Assembly (NCBI RefSeq): GCF_002846365.1
Contig: NZ_PJMW01000001.1
Location: 186,001 to 250,000 of the forward strand
Direction: 5' to 3'
DNA length: 64,000 nt
From: Nocardia fluminea
Lineage (GTDB): Bacteria; Actinomycetota; Actinomycetes; Mycobacteriales; Mycobacteriaceae
Of this stretch, positions 42,656-57,600 are shown one piece after another. Numbering within the stretch: the stretch's first letter is position 1; every line of letters begins with the position of its first letter. Both the position numbers and the translations under genes were made by a program. The notes under the pieces are model-generated. The model saw nothing but the letters and a program-made list of their open reading frames with translations, was not told the origin of the DNA and ran no database searches.

Positions 42656-45600
42656 GGCCGCTGCCGGGCCGACGGGTCAGCGCCGGGCGTTCGACGTGGT
42701 CGCGCCCGGTCAGCCGGGCGGCGAGGTCGATCAGCCGCGGGTACTCGAACAGATCGCGCACCGCCACCCGGATGCCCAGCGCGGAACTCAACCGGGCGGA
42801 CAGCCTCGTCGCGGTCAGCGAATTGCCACCGAGGTCGAAGAAGTTGTCGCGCATGCCGACTCGGGGCAGGCCGAGCACGTCGGCGCAGATGCCGGCGAGC
42901 AGGTGCTCGGCCGGATCGCTCGGCGCCAGATACCCGGCGGCGGCGACACTCGGCCTCGGCAGTGCGCCGCGGTCGAGTTTCCCGGTGGGTGTCAGCGGAA
43001 GTTGTTCCAGCACCACGCAGAGGTCGGGAACCATGTGGGCCGGTAGCCGGCGACGTGCGAGGGCCCGCACGTCCTCGGGGTCGACGCTGTCGCCGATGAG
43101 GTAGCCGACGAGCCGGTCGGTGCCGTTGTCGTCGGCCCGCAGCAGCGCTACCGCGTGGGTGACCGCGCGATGTTCGGCGAGGACGGCCTCGATCTCGCCG
43201 AGTTCGATCCGCTGGCCACGGATCTTGACCTGATGGTCGGTCCGGCCGACGTAGTCGAGGGTGTGCTCGGCGGTCCAGCGGACCCGGTCGCCCGTACGGT
43301 ACATCCGGGTGCCCGGCTCGTAGGGGTTGGCGAGGAAGGTCGTGGCGGTGGCGGCGGGTCGGCCGAGGTAGCCGCGGGCCAGCTGGATGCCGCTGACATA
43401 CAGCTCACCGGTCACCCCGATCGGCACGGGCCGCAGGTGCGAGTCCAGCACCACCGCGGAGGTGCCGCGGATCGGGCCACCCAGGGTGATCGGTTCGGAC
43501 GGCGCGAGGGGATCGCTGATGGCGACCATGATCGTCGTCTCGGTGGGTCCGTAGCCGTTGAACAAACGGCGTCCCGGCGCCCACAGCGCGGCGAGTTCGG
43601 CCGGTACGGCCTCGCCACCGGCGACGAGGACCGTGAGGCTGTCCAGCCCGTCGGGTGACATGGTGGCCAGCACGGTCGGGGTGAGGAAGGCGTGGGTGAC
43701 CGCGCTGTCGCGGATGAGTTCGGCCAGTTCCGTGCCCGCGTAGGTGTCGGGCGGCGCGACGACCAGCGTCGCGCCGTGTGGGTGCGCCATCAGGACTTCG
43801 AGCATGACAGCATCGAATCCTGGTGCGGCACACTGCAGCACGCGTGAATCGGTGCTCACCTGGTAGCGATCGCGCTGCTCGGCGGCGAAGTTGGCCATTC
43901 CCGCCTGAGTCACCGCGACACCCTTGGGAGTGCCGGTGGTGCCGGAGGTGTAGATGACATAGGCCAGGTCGGTATCGCGGACCGTCGGTGTCATCGCGCG
44001 CGAGGGTCGGCTCGCGATCTCGCGCTCGGCCGCCGGATCGTCGACGACCAGGCGTGCCCACTCCCCTTCGGGCACACCATCACTGACCTGAGCGCTGGTC
44101 AGCACGACGCGGGCACCACAGTCGGACAGCATCACCGCGAGCCGCTCTTGCGGGTTGCGGGGGTCGAGCAGAGCACCGGCGGCACCGATTTCGGCGAGCG
44201 CCCAGATCGTGGTGATCAACGGGATCGATCGCGGCATGACCACGCCGACGGTGTCCCCCGTGTCGACGCCGTGCTCGACCAGCCAGTGCGCCAGCCGATG
44301 TGCCCGGGTAGCCAACTCGGTGTAGCTCACCGTCTCGGACCCGCACAGCACTGCCGCGCCGTCGGGGTGCCGGGTCACGCCGTCGCGCAACAGATCCGCC
44401 AACGGCCGGGCAGTCACGTGTTTCGCGCCCCTGGCCGGAACCAGTGCGGCACGCTCAGCCGCCGACAGCAGGTCGATGTCGCCGACGCGCCCGTTCGGGT
44501 CGGCGGCGACGGCCCGCAGGACGCGCTCGATGCGGTCGGCGAGCCCGGCAGCGGTCACGGTGTCGACGCGAGCCGCCTGGTACCGCAGGCGGATGTGCAC
44601 GGTGTCGGTGTGGTGGGCCTGCACGGTGATCGGGTAGTGCGCGGCGTCGGTGCCGACCACGTCGGTGACCCGGACTCCGTCGATGTCGGCGTCACCGAGT
44701 CCGCTGCTGTCGACCGGGTAGGACTCGAACGCCACCAGGGTGTCGAACAGCTGTCCGCCGCCGAGGGCGGCCATGATGCCGGACAGTTCGACGTGGTGGT
44801 GGTCGAGCAGCCGGGTCTTGTTCGCCTGCAATTGTTCCAGTGCCGCCACGATGGTCCGGTCCCCTTGCACCAGGACCGGAACGGGCAGCGTGTTGATGAA
44901 CAATCCGATCATCGACTCGACGCCCGGCACCTCGGCCGGCCGGCCGGACACGGTCTCGCCGAACACGATTCGCTCGCGGCCGAGCTGGGTGGCCAGCACC
45001 GTCGCCCACGCGAATTGCACGATCGTGGACATCGTGGCGCCCGAGGTGCGCGCGAGCGCGGTGAGGGCGGTGGTGACGTCGTCGTCGAGATCGATGCTCA
45101 GGTCGGTCGGCACCTCGACGGTAGACCCACCGATGGGGTCGGCGATCAAGGTGGGTTCGGCGAAGTCCGCCATGCTCTCGCGCCAGATCTCGACACCGGC
45201 GGTGGTGTCGCGCCGGTCCAGCCAGGCCAGGTACTCGCCGTAGGACGGCGCGGGAGGCAGCAGGGCAGCGTCCGCGCCCGCCGCGTACAACCCGACGAGG
45301 TCGCGGAGCAGCAACGGCAGCGACCAGCCGTCGAGCAGCAGGTGGTGCGCGGTCAGGATGAGCCGGAATTCGGTGGGCGCGACAGCGACGAGAACGAAGC
45401 GCACAAGGGGCGGATCGGCCGGGTCGAAAGGCGTTTCGCGTTCGGCCGCCAGAATTCGTGGCAGCGCTGTCCCGGGCGCCTCGAGGCGGCGCCAGTGCGC
45501 GGTGGACTCCGCCGGAACAACCTGTGCGGCAACACCGTCGGCGGTTCGGCTGAACGCCGCCCGCAGGTTCGGATGCCGTCGCAACAAGTCGGCGGCGGCT

Positions 45601-48600
45601 TGCCGCAGCCGGGCCTCGTCGACGGGCCCGGTGAGCGTCATCTCCGATTGCGCCGTGTACACATCGAGGTCGCCGGCGGCGAGCTCGGCGTGGAACAGCA
45701 GTCCCGCTTGCAGCGGTGCCGTCGGCCATACGGCCTCGATCGGCCCGTAGCGTTCGGCGAAGACGTCCAGGTCCTGTTGGGTCAGCGCGATCAGCGGGGC
45801 GTCGGACGGAGACAGGCCCCAATCCTGTTCTCGTACCGACGCTTGCGTGATCTCCCCGAGGGCAGTCGTCCACTCGTCGAGCAGTTCGTCGACGTCATCG
45901 CGATCGAGGAGCCTCGCGGCGTAGCCGATCCGCACGACGAGGGTGGGCCCGTCGGGGGTGTCGATGGTGCTGGCGTCGACTGACAGCGTGGCCGACGCGG
46001 GCATGCCCGGATCGAAGGAACCCTGGTGGTCGAATTCCTCGTCGGCCGGAATCCAGGCGAGTCCGGACAGTGCGGAGAGGTCGACGCCCGCCCGGCCGAG
46101 GTTGTTGAAGCTGATCTGCGGTGCGGGCAGCGTGGCCAAGCGGTCGGCAGTGGCGGGGTTCAGGTATCGCAGCAGGCCGTAGCCGATGCCCTTGTCGGGC
46201 ACGGCCCGCAGCTGTTCCTTGACCGCCTTCACCGCGGCCCGTGGATCGGTGCCGTCGATGGCGAGGTCCACCGGGTAGGCGCTGGTGAACCAGCCGACCG
46301 TGCGCGACAGGTCGGCGCCCGGGGCGAGTTGCTCTTCGCGCCCATGACTCTCGAGCAGGATGCGCGCACCGCGGTGATCTACCCCGCGCCGGGTGCGCCA
46401 ACGGCCCAGCGCGAGAACCAGTCCCGCGAGCAAGGCATCGTCGGTGGTGGCATGCGCGGCCCGGGGTACCGAATCCGTCAGCGCGGTGGTCAATTCGACG
46501 GGCAGCGTCAGCGTCAGCCGGTCGGCCGTGGTGTGGACGTCGAGGGCAGGGTCGAGCGGCGCGCGCCCGAGCAGCGGTTCGCGGCGTTGCCCCATCCGTT
46601 GCCACAGCGCCAGCTCGCCGGCCCGCCGCGCGGCGGCAGCGGACACGGCCTCGGCCCATCGGCGCATCGAGGTGCCGACCTCGGGCAGGTCGACCGCTTG
46701 CCCCGCGTCGACCTGTTGCCACGCGGAGACGAAGTCGGGGATCAGGATGCGCCAGGAGACACCGTCGACCACCAGGTGGTGGATCACGATCAGCGCACGT
46801 CCCGACGACAGCACGCCGGGCTCCGGCATCAGGCAGACGACCTGCATCATGGTCGCGGCCGCGGCGTCGAGCCGGGCGGACGCTTGTTCGAGGGCGTCCT
46901 CGACCAGCGCCGCGAAACCGGCACTGCCGGGAACACTTTCGGCTCCGAACATGTGCGAGGACACCAAGTGCTCGGCCTTGATCGCGCCGCGCGCCGGCAC
47001 TTCGAGGAACGAGGAACCCGCTGCGTCCGGTGTCGGCACCATCGCGTCCTCGGCACCCTCCGAATCCGCCGACGACGCCACGTCGCCGTCGAGCTCCGGT
47101 GACCTCACCTCGAGGACGTTCGGCTCCAGTGCCGCGAGGTCGGCCGGGCCTTCCTTCGCTCCGGCAGGATCCGCGACGCGCACACGCGCGCGCAACATAT
47201 CGTGCCGATCCAGCACCGCTTGGACGGTGGCGATCACGTCGTCGGGGCGAGCGTGCCCGGGCAACTCCACCAGCAGCGACTGCGCGAACCGGTCATCGGC
47301 GCCACGATCGAGGTACCAGGACACGATCGGCGTCCGTGCCACTGCGCCGATACCGCCGCCGGGCAGCTCGTCGAGGGTCACCCGATCCGCCGTTTCGGCG
47401 ACCGCGGCCAGTCCGCGAACCGTCTTGTGCTCGAAGATGTCTCGAGCTGTGACGACTACGCCGGCGGCCTTCAATCGCGACGCGAGCTGGATCGACATGA
47501 TCGAGTCACCGCCACGCGCGAAGAACGACTCGTCGGCTCCCACCGAATCCACCCCGAGCACGTCGGCGAAGATTCCCGCGATGGTCTTCTCCAGTTCCGT
47601 CGCGGCGGCGATGACGGCCGAATCCGACATCTCGGCCACGGGATCGGGCAGTGCGCGCCGGTTCACCTTGCCGGTCGAGGAGACGGGCATCTCGTCGAGA
47701 ACCATGAGCACAGCGGGCACCATGTGTGCGGGCAGGGCGCCCGAGATCTGGTCGCGGATCGCGGCGAGGTCGATCGTCGCGCCTTCGGTGGCCACCAGGT
47801 AGCCGACCAGCGTCGGTTGCCCGGCGGAACCACGCCGGCTCACCGTCACCGCCGACGCGACCTTCGGGCACGCGACCAGTGCCGCGTCGATCTCGCCGAG
47901 TTCCACGCGCTGACCACGGATCTTGACCTGGAAGTCGGCGCGGCCCACGTATTCGATGGTGTGCTCGGCGCTCCAGCGGACCAGGTCGCCGGTGCGGTAC
48001 ATCCGGGTGCCGGGCTCGCCGAACGGGTCGGCCACGAACGCACCCGCGCTCGCCCCCGGCCGATTCAGGTAGCCGCGCGCCAGCGCGTTGCCCGACAGAT
48101 ACAACTCACCGACGACGCCGACCGGCACCGGCCGCAACCGCGTATCGAGCACGACGGCGCGCACGCCGCGGATCGGGGCCCCGATGGTGATGGGATCACC
48201 GGGCAGCAACTCGGAGCTGACGCACACCGCGATCGTGGTCTCGGTCGGCCCGTACACATTATGGAAGCGGCGGCCCGGCGCCCAGGTGGCGACCAGTTCG
48301 GCCGACAGCGCTTCGCCGCCGATGGTGAGCATCTCCAGCGCGTCCAGCCCCTCCGGCCGCAGGGTCGCCAGCACACTGGGCGTGAGGAACGCGTGCGAAA
48401 CCCGGTGCGTGCGAATCAGTTCGGTCAGTTCCGCACCGCCGAACACCTCGGCGGGCGAGATGACCATGGCGGCACCCGCGGCATAGGCCATCAGCGATTC
48501 CATCATCACCGCGTCGAACGCGGGGGCGGCCACCTGTAGTACCCGCGATGCCCGGTTCACCTGATAGTGCTGGTGCTTCTCGGCCGCGAACGCTGACAAC

Positions 48601-51600
48601 CCCCCGTGCGTGACGACCACGCCCTTCGGCTTGCCCGTCGAACCGGAGGTGTACACCAGGTAGGCGGCATCGTCCAGGCGTGCCGGCTGGAAGGGGTGAT
48701 CAGTGGGCGCGGCGGACAGTGCGGCGATCACCCGGTCATCGTCGAGGCACAACCAATCGACCGTCTCCGGCAGTGACGCGCGCGCCGACTCCAGCGTCAC
48801 ACCGATCGTGACGCCGGAATCCTGGGCCATGTGTGCCAGCCGGTCCGCGGGGTAGCGCAGGTCCATCGGCACGAACGCCGCACCGGTTTTCGCGATCGCC
48901 CACAGCACCACGTGATAGGCCGCCGAACGCGGGACAGCCAGGGCCACATAGGTTCCCGGTGCCGCACCCGCTCGCGACAGCAGCACGGCGAGCTGATCGG
49001 ATCGACGGTCGAGTTCGCCATAGGTCAGTGTCTCGTCGGCGCCGATCAGCGCGGTCGCCCCCGGGTCGGCGGCAGCAGCGGCGAGCAGCGCGGGCAGCGT
49101 CTTCGGCGCGACGGCCGTCTCGCGCCCGGCGGGGAGCAGGTGTGCTGTCTCCTCGGGACCGAGCAGGTCGATGGCCTCGAGCGCGATGTCGGGGTGCGTG
49201 GTGATCGTGTCGAGAACGCGCAGCAGACGGCCGGCGAACCTCGTCGCGGTGGACTCGGTGAACAGATCCGTGGCGTAGACGATCTCGCCGTCGAGACCGC
49301 CTCCCTCGGCGCGTTCGTTCAGCAGCACCGTGAGATCGGTTTTGGCCTGCGCTACCCCGGGATCGAGGACCTCGACGCCGATATCGTCGAGTTCGAAGCG
49401 CGTGGGATCAGCGTTACGGAAGCCGAGCAGCACCTGATACAGCGGCGAGTACGCGGTCGACCCGGCCCGATCGAGCACCTCGACCAGACGCTCGAACGGT
49501 ACGTCCGCGTGCGCGAGCCCTTCCAGATCCGTGCCGCGCACCTCGGCCAGGAACGCGCGGAACGACAGTTGCTCGGCGACGTGGGTGCGCAGGACGACCG
49601 TGTTGACGAACATCCCGACCAGGTCGTCGAGCTCGGGACGACCGCGACCGCTCACCGGAGTGCCGATGGTGACGTCGTCGGTGTGGGCGGTGCGCGCGAG
49701 CAGGATCGCCAACGCGGCGTGCAGGACCATGAACACCGTGGCGCCCTCGCTGCGGGCGAGGTCGATGACAGCGGTGTGCAATGCCGGATCGACGGTGAAG
49801 TCGACGCTACCGCCGGCCATCGTCGATACCGGCGGCCGGGGACGGTCGGTCGGCAACGCGAGCAGTTCGGGGGCGTCGGCCAGAATGCGCTGCCAGTAGG
49901 CGATCTGCCGCCCCGCCAGCGACGTGGGGTCGCCCTCGGCACCGAGCAGATCACGCTGCCAGACCGCGTAGTCGGCGTAGTCGACCGGCAGCGGGGGCCA
50001 CAGCGGCGTCGTGCCGGTGCGGCGCGAGCGATAGGCGGCGAACACGTCTCGGGCCAGCGGTGCCATCGACGCACCGTCGGCGGCGATGTGGTGCACCACC
50101 AGGACCAACACGTGTTCCTCGGCACCGGTGCGATAGAGCCGCGCGCGGACGGGGGTATCGGTGGCGATGTCGAAACCCGACTCCACCGCCGCGCGCAGCC
50201 GCTCGACGAGCAGTGCCGGGTCGTCGAGGGTGTCGATCTCGAGGTTCGCGGCACCGGCCACATTGTCCTGGACCAGTTGCCGGGGGTGCCCGTCCACCGC
50301 GGGATAGATCGTGCGCAGGGTCTCGTGGCGGGCGACCACATCGACCATGGCCGCACGCAACGCATCCACCTCGAGCGGGCCGGTCAATCGCGCGGCGAAC
50401 CCGATGTTGTAGGCCCCCGAACTCGGGTCGAGCTGGTTGAGAATCCAGATGCGTCGCTGTGCCGCCGCCAAGGGGATCTCGGCGAGGTCGGTGCGACGCA
50501 CGAGCGGGACGCCGGCATACCGGTCGCGCACGGCGATCCGCTCGGCCAGCGCGGCGATGGTGAGGGCGTCGAAGATGTCGCGGACGCCGACGCGCACCCG
50601 CAGGGCGGCCTCGGCGCGGGCAGCGATCTGGGCGGCCGACAGCGAATTCACTCCGATGTCGAACAGATCGGCGACCACGCTGACCCGGTCCGCCCCGACG
50701 ATCTCGGCGACGATCTTGGCCAGCACCGTCTCCCGATCGGTGCGCGGCGCGACGAACTCCTCCGCCTCCTCGAAATCCGGACGCGGCAGCGCGGCGCGGT
50801 CCAGTTTGCCGTTCGCGTTGAGCGGCAGGGCGCCGAGCACCAGCACCGCACCGGGGACCAGGTAGGACGGCAGCAACCGCGTGAGCTCACGCCGGATGTC
50901 CGCGCCGTCGATCGTCGCGCCCGGCACGGGCGTGACATAGGCGGTGATCCGGTCCTCGGTGACGATCGCGACCGAATGGGCGACCGTGCCGATCGAATTC
51001 ATGGCGGCTTCGATGTCACCGGGCTCGACGCGCTGTCCGTGGTATTTCACCTGGAAGTCGCTGCGGCCGAAGAACTCCAGCGCGCCGCCGGCTGTCCAGC
51101 GCGCCAGATCGCCGGTGCGGTACAGCCGCTCCCCCGGCGCTCCGAAGGGGTCGGCGAGGAACACACCACAGGTCAGGTCGGGACGGTCCTGGTAGCCGCG
51201 GGCCAGCTGGACACCCGAAACGTACAGGTCTCCGACGACGCCGACGGGAACCGGCCGCAGTCGCGCGTTCAGCACAACGGCGGACATACCCGACACCGGG
51301 TATCCGATCGGGACACTCTGCGGCGCGCCGGATTCCGTCGTGCACGGAAAGGCCGTCACGACTTCCGCTTCGGCGGGGCCGTACCAGTTGACCACCTCGG
51401 CCCGGTCGAAAACCTCCCGTGCGCGTTCAGCGGTGCGCTGGGCCAGCGCCTCACCGGCCGGGAAGACGTACCGGACCGACGGCAGTCGTGTCGTGCCGGG
51501 ATGCTCGAGCAGCACGTCGAGCATCGACGGGACGAAATGCACCGTGCTCACCTGTTCGTCCGCGATGACCTGCGCCAGGTAGGCGGGATCGCGATGGCCG

Positions 51601-54600
51601 CCGGGTTCGGCGACGACGATCCGCGCGCCGGTCTGCAACGGCCAGAACAACTCCCACACCGCGATGTCGAAGGTGATCGGGGTCTTGTGCAGCACCACAT
51701 CCGAGGCGTCGTGCGGGAATGCGCCCTGCGCCCAGGCCAACTGGTGGGTGGTCGCGGCGTGGGTGAGCGCGACACCCTTCGGTGCGCCGGTCGAGCCGGA
51801 GGTGAACAGCACGTACGCGGGATTGTCGGCGCGCAGTGGTGCGCGGCGTTCGTCGTCGCCGACCGGCCCGGCGGGGCGCGCGCTCAGGTCCAGCTCGTCG
51901 AGGCGGACGCGCTCGATGCCGCCGGGCAGGGAGCGCTCGTCGCCGGAGGTGGTGACGACCATCAGTGGCCGGGCGACCGACAGGACGTGTGCCAGCCGGG
52001 CGGTGGGGTGGTCCGGGTCGAGCGGAACGAACGCGGCACCGGATTTCACCACGGCGTAGACGGCGGTGATCAGGTCGATCGAGCGGTGAATCGCCACGGC
52101 TACAGTCGATTCGGGGCCCGCGCCCAGATCGATGAGGTGGCGGGCGAGGCGGTTCACCGCGTCGTCGAACTCGCGGTAGGTGAGGGCTGGGCCGCCGGGA
52201 ACTCGCAAAGCGACAGCGTCCGGGGTGCGCGCTACCTGCTCGTCGAAGGCATCGACCAGCGTTCGGTCCGTGCTCACCAGTGGTGTGTCGTGCGGGCGCA
52301 GAAGCCGAGCGCGGGTCGTTTCGTCGACGAGGTCGATCTCCCCGGCGATGGTCTGCTCGTCGGTGGTGACAGCGTCCAGTACGCGCACGAGCTGTTCGGT
52401 GAACCGCCGCGCGGTGGCGTCGTCGAAAAGATCGGTGGCGTAGGTCAGGCGCAGGTTCATGCCCGCGATCTCGTTGTGCGGGCCTCGGTCCTCGGTGATC
52501 ATGAGCAGCAGATCGCAGATCGCCGCGTCGGCGCCGACATCGATGGCGCCGATCGTGAGTCCCGGCACGTCGAGCTGGGCGGGCGCCATGTTCTGGTAGG
52601 CGAGCATCACCTGGAACAGCGGCGAATGTGCCGTGGAGCGCGCGGGATTGAGCACTTCCACGAGCTGTTCGAACGGAACGGCGGCGTGATCGAACGCTTC
52701 GATGTCGGTGCGCCTGGTCAATTCGATCAGGTCGGCGAACCGCTGGTCGGGGCGGACCCGGGTACGCAACACGAGTGTGTTGACGAACATGCCGACGAGG
52801 CGATCGAGGGCTCGGTCGCCGCGACCCGCGTACGGGATGCCGATGGCGATGTCGTCACTACTCGACAATTGCGCGAGCAGCACGGCAAGGGCGGTGTGCG
52901 CCACCATGAACGGGGTCACTCCGCTGCGCCGCGCCAACGCCGCCACGGCGTCGGCCACCCGGGCAGGCACCACGGTGTGGACGGTCGCGCCGCGATGGGA
53001 CTGCTCGAACGGACGTGGTCGGTCGGTGGGCAGCGCGAGCACGTCCGGGATCCCCGCGAGTTGGGTGCGCCAGTACTCGAGGTCGCGGCCGGGTGCGGAG
53101 TCGGGTGCGGCGAGCAGTTCTCGCTGCCACAGGGCATAGTCAGCGAATTGCACTGGTAGCGGCGCCCATTCGGGCGCGGCGCCGACCCGGCGGGCGCGGT
53201 AGGCCTCGATGAGATCGGCGGCCAGCGGTGCCACGGAGAAGCCGTCGCAATTGATGTGATGCACCGACAGCGCCAGTGCGTGCGCGGTGTCGGTGAGACC
53301 GAACAAGGCCACTCGCAGCGGGGCGCCCGCCGAGACGTCGAAGCCGGTGCCGAAGAACTCTCTGAGCCGTGGGAGCAGGGCCTCGGCGGACACCGGTCGC
53401 ACGGTAAGGTCGCAGGACGCGACGACGTCATCAGCGGTGAGTACGACCTGCGAGGGAGTGCCGTCGTGGGCCGGGTAGGTGGTGCGCAGGATCTCGTGCC
53501 GTTCGATGACATCGCGCAGCGCGGCGGTCATGGCCGCGATATCGAGGTCACCGTCCAGGCTGATCGCCAGCGGCACCACGTAACTCGCCGACTCGGGGTC
53601 GAACTGGTTGAGCAGCCACATCCGGCTCTGCGCGGGCGAGAGCGGGAGGCGCTCGGGCCGCGGTTTCGCCACCGGTCCCGCGACATCGCCGACGGCGCGC
53701 TGCCGTTCGACCCACCGCGCCAGTTCCGCCACGGTCGGCGCTTCGAAGATGGCGCGCACGGGAATCGTCACGCCGAAGACTTCGCCGATGCGGCTGAGCA
53801 CGCGGGTCGCCAGCAGCGAGTTGCCCCCGAGGGCGAAGAAGTTCTGGTCGGCGCCGACCCAGGGGGTCCGCACCAGTTCGCCGATCACCCCCGCGATGGT
53901 TTCCTCCGCGATCCCGTTGGGAGCGCGGTAGCGGGTTGCGGCGGTGTGCGTGTCGGGGACCGGAAGGGCGCGATAGTCGATCTTGCCGTTGGGCGTGAGC
54001 GGGATCGTGTCGATCCGCATCACCTGGGCGGGCACCATGTACGCGGGCAGGCGCTCCAGCAGAGACAACCGCAGCGAGTCGGGGTCGATCGGCTCGTCAC
54101 TCACGGCGTAGGCCACCAGGATCGGCTCCTCGGCGACCGTATGAACCCGCACGACCGCGGCATCGATGTGGTCGTGGGCGAGGAGCGCGGCCTCGATGTC
54201 GCCGAGTTCGACGCGCAGGCCACGAATCTTCACCTGGGAATCACGGCGGCCGACGTAGCGCAGCCGGCCTGCTCGGTCCCAGCGGACCAGGTCACCGGTG
54301 CGGTAGAGGCGTGCGCCCGGCGTCGAGCCGAACGGATCGGCGACGAACGCGGTCGCGGTCAGATCCGCGCGGGCATGGTAGCCACGGGCGAGTTGGACTC
54401 CACCGAGATACAGCTCGCCCGTCACGCCGGCGGGCACGGGACGCAGCCGGGTGTCGAGCACGTGTGTGACGACATTGCCCTCGGGTGTGCCGATCGGCAC
54501 CACGGGTCCGTCGAGCTCGCCGATCTCGTGGGCGGTCACGCTGACGGCGGCCTCGGTCGGCCCGTAGAGGTTGTCGACGCGCGCATCGCTGACGTCGCGG

Positions 54601-57600
54601 AACCGGCGAACGGTCGCGGCGTCCAGCGCCTCACCGATGCACAGCACCTGCCGGAGCGTGCCGAGGTCGTCCGGGGTCGCGATGTCGAGGAACGCCGACA
54701 GCAGCGACGGGACGAAGTCGACCACGGTGACGCCGTGGCGGGCGATCAGCTGCGCGACGGCGGCGGGGTCGGTGTGATCGTCACGCCCGGCCACCACCAG
54801 CGCGGCACCGGCGGTGGGTGCGGTGAACAGTTCCCACACCGACAGGTCGAAGGTGACAGGCGTGCGCAGCAGCAGCACGTCGTCGGAGTCGATCCCGTAA
54901 TGCGCGGTGAGCCAACGCAGTTGGTTGACGACCGCTTCGTGGGTGAGGGCGACGCCCTTGGGGACGCCGGTCGACCCGGAGGTGAAGATCACGTAGGCGA
55001 GGTCGTCCGGGCGCAATGGCCTGATCCGGTCGGCATCGGTGACCGGCGCGGTGTCGGCCGAGGCCGAGTGGAGTTCCCGCAGGCGCCAGATCGGCGCCTG
55101 CGTCGGCATGTCGATGTCGTCGCGGATCAGCACCGCGTCCGGCCGTGCGGCGGCGAGGACGGTGCGCAGCCGGTCGACGGGGTGGTCAGGATCCAGCGGG
55201 AGGTAGGCGGCGCCGGACGCGTGGATCGCGTAGAGCGTAGTGAGCAGGTCCACTGAACGGTGCATGGCGACGCCCACCACGCTTCCCGGCCCGACACCTC
55301 GGCCGATCAGCACTCGTGCCAGCGCGTTCACCTCGGCGCCGAACGCGGCGTAGGTGCGCACGGCACCACTGTCGGCGTCGATGACCGCGGGGTGGTCCGG
55401 TGTCGCCGCGACCTGCGCCGCGAACAGATCCGCGATCGTCGCGCCGTCCGACGGAGCGTCGGGGCCGGACGCGCGCAGCGCCAGTTCGTCGAGTTCACGC
55501 GGGCTGAGCAACGGCAGGTCGCCCACCGCGACGCCGGGATCGGCGACCACGCCGCGCAGGATGGCGACGAAACGCTCGAAGATCGGCGCGATCGTGGCTT
55601 CATCGAAAAGGTCGGTCGCATAACCGAATTCGACGCGCATGTCACCGGGTTCGCCGTTCGTATCGACGGTGTCGACCAGGGTGAGGTGCAGGTCGTACTT
55701 GGCGACACCCGGTTCGACGAGGTCGGCCGCCACCGTGAGCCCGCCGAGGCGCAGCGTCGGAAGGTCGATGTTCTGGAACGAGAAGCCGACCTGGGTCAGT
55801 GGCTCGTGCGCGGTGCTGCGCGGCGGATTGAGGACCTCCACCAGCTGTTCGAACGGAATCGAGGCATTGTCGAACGCGCCGAGGTCGCACTCGCGGGCGC
55901 GCTCGAGCACCGCCGTGAACGGGGCCGCGGGATCGACCTGGACGCGCAGCACCAGCGTGTTGACGAACATGCCGATCAGCGGGTCGAGGGCGGGCTCTCC
56001 GCGCCCGGCCACCGGGGTACCGACCGCGATGTCGCCGGTGCCCGACAGTCTTGCCAGCAGGACCGCGAACGCGGCATGGGTCACCATGAACAGCGTCGAG
56101 TCGTGGCGGCGTGCGAGGGCGACGATGTCGCGGTGCAGGTCGGCGGGGATCGTGGCCGACATGGTCGCCCCCCGGTAGGACTGTCGCGCGGGACGCGGCC
56201 GGTCGGTCGGCAGGTCCAGCATCTGCGGCAGGTCGGCCAGCGCGGCGATCCAGTACCGGATCTGGTCCGCGGTGACACTGGCCGGGTCGTCCTGCGTGCC
56301 GAGGTTTCGCCGCTGCCACAGCGTGTAATCGGCGTACTGGACCGGTAGCGGCGCGAAGGCGGGTGCCTCGCCGGCCATCCGTGCCCGGTAGGCCACGGCC
56401 AGGTCGGTGGCCAGGGGCGCGAGCGAGGATCCGTCGATGGCGATGTGGTGCACGGTGAGCACCACGGTCCATTCCTCGGTGGCGGTACGCAGCAACGCGA
56501 TCCGGAACGGGACCTCGGTGCTCACATCGAAGCCGAGGGCGGTCTCGTCGGCGATCCGTTCGGCGACCTCGGCCTCGGGGACCTCGACACACTGGAGCCG
56601 CGGTGCCGAGGCCGGGGGCAGGATCTGCTGCCACGGTCCGCTGTCGCTGTCGGGGTAGCGGGTGCGCAGCGTCTCGTGCCTCGCGACCACGTCGGCCAGT
56701 GCTGATCGGAGAGCCTCGACGTCGAGTGGACCGGAGATCCGCACGACGACGGGCACGTTGTAGACCGCCGCCGAGGTGTCGAACTGGTTCAGGAACCACA
56801 TCCTGGCCTGCGCGGGCGAGAGCGGAATCCGATCCGGACGCGGCTGCGGCACCAATCTGCGGTACGCCGGATCACTCTGTCCCGCCATCGAATCGAGCTC
56901 ACGAGCGAGCGCGTCGACGGTCGGCGCCTCGAACAGCGCCCGCACCGCGACGTCGGTGCCGAACACATCCGACAGGCGCGCCGCGACCTTGGTCGCGGTG
57001 AGCGAGTTGCCGCCCAGATCGAAGAAATTGTCGAGCGCGCTCACGTGGGCTGTGCCGAGCACATCGCGGTAGGCACCGGCGACGAGCTGTTCGGTGGGTG
57101 TGCGCGGTGCGATGTCCCGCGCGGGCTGCGGGAACACCGGCTCGGGCAGCACGCCGCGATCGAGTTTGCCGCTGGCGGTCAGCGGGAATCGGTCCAGAAC
57201 CATGCACACATCGGGCACCATGTGCGCCGGGAGCTGGTCGCGCGCGGCCGTGCGCACCCGCTCCGCGTCCACACCCGCACCCACGAGGTAGCCGACGAGC
57301 CGGTCGGCTCCCGAGCCGACGTGGATCACGACGACGGCGTGGGTCACCGCGGGATCCCGGGCGAGTACGGCTTCGATCTCTCCGAGTTCGGTGCGCTGCC
57401 CGCGGATCTTCACCTGGTGGTCGGCGCGGCCCAGATATTCGATGGTCCGGTCCGAGGTCCAGCGGACGAGGTCGCCCGTGCGGTACATCCTGGTGCCCGT
57501 ACCGCGGGGATCGGCGACGAAAGCGGCCGCGGTCACCGTGGGCCGACCGAGGTAGCCGCGCGCCAATTGCACACCGCCGATGTAGAGTTCGCCCGCCGTA

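Noticed and set aside
48831..53159. Long open frame of 1442 codons antisense to the NRPS
   Set aside because: It mirrors codon structure of the real NRPS gene on the other strand; its composition is Arg/Gly/Val-rich with no family motifs. The same holds for open frames at 14659-17205, 21880-24207, 33315-35306 and 57045-60389.
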